The translations under genes and the position numbers were made by a program. 64,000 nucleotides of DNA from the NCBI RefSeq assembly GCF_902859945.1, contig NZ_CADIKL010000024.1, forward strand, positions 1 through 64,000, given 5' to 3'. Source of the DNA: Paraburkholderia caffeinitolerans (GTDB lineage: Bacteria > Pseudomonadota > Gammaproteobacteria > Burkholderiales > Burkholderiaceae). Under the pieces are notes generated by a model. It ran no database searches. It saw nothing but the letters and a program-made list of their open reading frames with translations, and was not told where the DNA came from. Positions 61,931 through 64,000 of this stretch are shown in pieces. Position 1 is the first letter of the stretch. Every line of letters starts with the position of its first letter.

Positions 61931-63367
61931 TTAGAAGACGTCGCCGACCCGCACGATCTTCAGCGTGTTGGTGCCGCCAGGCTGGCCCATCGGCTCGCCC
62001 ACCGTCAGCACGACCATGTCGCCGCGCGCCGCGTAGCCCTTGCTCACCACTACTTCGATAGCCTGCTGGAGCGCCGTGTCGCGGTCGTTGCTGGTGTCCA
62101 GATGCAGCGGCGTGACATTGCGGTAGAGCGACATCGCCCGCTCGCTGCCGGTGCGCGGCGTGAGCGCGAAGATCGGCACATGGGTCCAGTGGCGCGACAT
62201 CCAGAGCGCGGTCGAGCCCGAATCCGTAAGCGCGACGATAGCCTTCGCGCCCAGGTGATAGGCCGTGAACAGCGCGCCCATGGCGATCGACTGGTCGATG
62301 CGCGTGAAAGTGCGGTCGAGGAAATCCTTGTCGAGCTCGCTGTGCTCCGACTTCTCCGCTTCCACGCAGATCGCGGCCATGGCCTCGATGGTCTCCACGG
62401 GGTACTTGCCTGCCGCCGATTCGGCCGAGAGCATCACGGCGTCGGTGCCGTCGAGCACGGCGTTGGCCACGTCCGAGACTTCGGCGCGGGTGGGCACCGG
62501 CGCATGGATCATCGACTCCATCATCTGCGTGGCCGTGATCACGAGCTTGTTCGAGTCGCGTGCCATGCGGATCATGCGCTTTTGCAGCGCCGGCACCGCC
62601 GCGTTGCCCACTTCCACAGCGAGATCGCCGCGCGCGACCATGATGCCGTCCGACGAATCGAGAATTTCCTGCAGTGCCGGAATCGCTTCGGCGCGCTCGA
62701 TCTTCGCGATCATCTTCGGCTTGATGCCGTAGGGCGCGCCCGCGATGTTCGCGAGCTGGCGCGCCATTTCCATGTCGGTGGCGTTCTTCGGGAACGACAC
62801 GGCCACGAAGTCCGCGCCGAGCGACATCGCCGTGCGGATGTCCTCCATGTCCTTCGCGGTGAGCGCGGGCGCCGTAAGGCCGCCGCCCTGGCGGTTGATG
62901 CCCTTGTTGTTCGACAGGTCGCCGCCCACGCGCACGGTGGTGTGGATCTCGCTGCCGATCACGCGCACCACGTCGAGCACGATCAGGCCATCGTTGAGCA
63001 GCAGCACGTCGGCGGGCTTCAGGTCGCGCGGCAGATCCTTGTAGTCGAGGCCGACACGCTCGTCGTTACCCAGCTCGCACTCGGCGTCGAGGATGAAGGG
63101 CTTGCCCGGCTCGAGCGTCGTCTTGCCGTTCTCGAACTTGCCCACGCGAATCTTCGGGCCTTGCAGGTCGGCCATGATCGCGACTTCGCGGCCGGACTGG
63201 CGCGCGCATTCCCGCACCATTTCGGCGCGCTGACGGTGATCGTCCGCGGTGCCATGCGAGAAGTTCAGACGCACCACGTCCAATCCCGCACGGATCATTT
63301 TCTGCAGGATGTCCGGCGTGCTGGAAGCCGGACCGATGGTGGCAACAATCTTGGTGGCGCGATGCAT
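61931..63367 (-). CDS. pyk: Pyruvate kinase
   Basis: A 478-residue enzyme producing pyruvate and ATP from phosphoenolpyruvate. HRATKIVATIGPASS opens the barrel, followed by MADLQGPKIRVG, VSFPKNATDMEMA, KIERAEAI, the GIMVARGDLAVEVG signature and TATQMMESMI. The C-terminal allosteric domain is complete. The ATG at 63367 is chosen because GAGGAG lies six bases upstream and homology begins at residue 2. The reading frame stays open for another 133 codons upstream to the pgk stop (see findings). Confidence 0.95.
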   Translation of the reverse strand: MHRATKIVATIGPASSTPDILQKMIRAGLDVVRLNFSHGTADDHRQRAEMVRECARQSGREVAIMADLQGPKIRVGKFENGKTTLEPGKPFILDAECELGNDERVGLDYKDLPRDLKPADVLLLNDGLIVLDVVRVIGSEIHTTVRVGGDLSNNKGINRQGGGLTAPALTAKDMEDIRTAMSLGADFVAVSFPKNATDMEMARQLANIAGAPYGIKPKMIAKIERAEAIPALQEILDSSDGIMVARGDLAVEVGNAAVPALQKRMIRMARDSNKLVITATQMMESMIHAPVPTRAEVSDVANAVLDGTDAVMLSAESAAGKYPVETIEAMAAICVEAEKSEHSELDKDFLDRTFTRIDQSIAMGALFTAYHLGAKAIVALTDSGSTALWMSRHWTHVPIFALTPRTGSERAMSLYRNVTPLHLDTSNDRDTALQQAIEVVVSKGYAARGDMVVLTVGEPMGQPGGTNTLKIVRVGDVF

Positions 63368-63766
63368 GAGTCTCCTCGTCTGGATAGGACCGCTGGAAAA
63401 ACCGTTGTTGCGAGATGTGCTGGCCGGCTCCAACGCCAATGCGGCGGGGCCGGAACGCGCACCGGTCAGACCCGGCGTCGCTTTCTTGGAGGGCTCGGCG
63501 CCAGTCGGCTGGACTGGCGCGGCGTTGCTTGCGCCGGTGTTGCCGGCGTTACTGATGTTCGTGCTCGCGAGCGGTGCAGGCTCGCGCTCTGGCGCGGCGG
63601 CGGGCGTCGCGTTCGTCCGCGCCTTGCCTGCGAGGGACGCTGCGCGCCCCTGCTCTTTTGCAACTTTCGCGGCCCCGGCTGCACCGCGCGGCTTGGCCGC
63701 ACTGGCGTGAGGAGACTCGTTGGCGGCGGCCTTTGCCACCTTCCCGGCCGGGGCGCGCGGCGCCAC
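63368..63766 (-). other. Open Ala/Lys/Pro-rich stretch between pgk and pyk
   Basis: 399 bp in frame with pyk and free of stops. It would begin with the GTG that directly follows the pgk stop codon, and encodes a low-complexity sequence rich in Ala, Lys, Pro, Thr and Asn. It may be untranslated leader, a small coupled peptide or a long N-terminal extension of pyruvate kinase. The canonical pyk start has the better ribosome binding site. Confidence 0.4.
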
Positions 63767-64000
63767 TTAACCTGCCGCCCGGGTTTCGAGCACTTCCACG
63801 GCCGGCAGCTTCTTGCCTTCGAGGAATTCGAGGAAAGCGCCGCCGCCGGTCGAGATATAGCTGATCTTGTCGGCAATGTCGTACTTCGCAATGGCTGCGA
63901 GCGTGTCGCCGCCGCCGGCGATCGAGAACGCGCCCGAATTCGCAATGGCGCTCGCGAGCGTCTTCGTGCCGTTGCCGAACTGGTCGAACTCGAACACGCC
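63767..64000 (-). CDS. pgk: Phosphoglycerate kinase, C-terminal part (cut by window edge)
   Basis: The last 77 codons of pgk; the 5' part lies outside the window. The sequence VFEFDQFGNGTKTLA, SIAGGGDTLAAIAKY and YISTGGGAFLEFLEGKKLPAVEVLE matches the nucleotide-binding C-terminal domain of phosphoglycerate kinase, including the GGGD(S/T) and TGGGA glycine motifs. It is followed in the same direction by pyk. Confidence 0.94.
   Translation of the reverse strand, partial: GVFEFDQFGNGTKTLASAIANSGAFSIAGGGDTLAAIAKYDIADKISYISTGGGAFLEFLEGKKLPAVEVLETRAAG

Overview
The window is chromosomal DNA from a high-G+C betaproteobacterium, most likely Burkholderia sensu lato (Paraburkholderia or a close relative). 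This rests on the gene orders glyA / ybgC-tolQRAB-pal-cpoB and pgk-pyk-fba-purC-purE-purK-tsaC, on the protein sequences, and on strongly GC-biased third codon positions. I see no CRISPR array, insertion sequence, integrase or rRNA. The only RNA gene found is tRNA-Lys(UUU).

Layout. 1-1548: start of glyA (cut by the left edge) and divergent ydfG. 1621-7123: the Tol-Pal operon ybgC-tolQ-tolR-tolA-tolB-pal-cpoB, followed by tRNA-Lys with a consensus promoter and a terminator. 7357-13289: envelope and accessory genes, namely a small secreted protein, two yceI paralogues with cytochrome b561 and a divergent LysR regulator, a small membrane protein, an MscS channel and a DedA protein. 13535-16769: mutL-miaA. 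17060-28368: a polyol utilisation locus in two convergent halves. The plus half holds a D-arabinitol/mannitol-type dehydrogenase, xylulokinase and a SorC-type regulator. The minus half holds a sorbitol-dehydrogenase-like SDR, a binding protein, two permeases, a HAD phosphatase and an ABC ATPase. Between the halves lies a compositionally different two-gene cassette that looks like a Tlde1-type L,D-transpeptidase-fold toxin with a periplasmic immunity protein.

28618-31590: a zinc/manganese-type ABC uptake operon (znuA-znuC-znuB) behind a perfect dyad that may be a Zur box; the ATPase has histidine-rich tails. 31691-36315: S-formylglutathione hydrolase, a second xylulokinase-like FGGY kinase and an NCS2 purine permease. 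36616-43782: an RND multidrug efflux operon (fusion protein, pump, outer membrane factor) with a divergent TetR/AcrR repressor and an overlapping dyad operator. 43871-47759: isochorismatase-family hydrolase with a divergent GlxA-like regulator, a CoxG-like protein, a DUF427 protein and a secreted repeat protein. 47952-51575: DegP/MucD protease and an OmpR-type two-component system. A 6-5-6 direct repeat in front of the protease suggests that the response regulator controls it. 51828-56222: PBP4-like DacB, a sterol-desaturase family membrane protein and an SGNH-hydrolase lipoprotein. 56322-64000: tsaC, purK, purE, purC, fba, pyk and the 3' end of pgk.

The most interesting items are the orphan toxin/immunity cassette inside the polyol locus, a shared roughly 33-bp motif (25 of 33 positions identical) in front of both polyol operons that looks like the operator of the local SorC regulator, the PmrA/QseB-like box in front of the protease gene, a thrice-repeated 10-mer between the orphan kinase and the NCS2 permease, and a long open Ala/Lys-rich stretch joining pgk to pyk. 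All calls come from reading the sequence; no database search was run.
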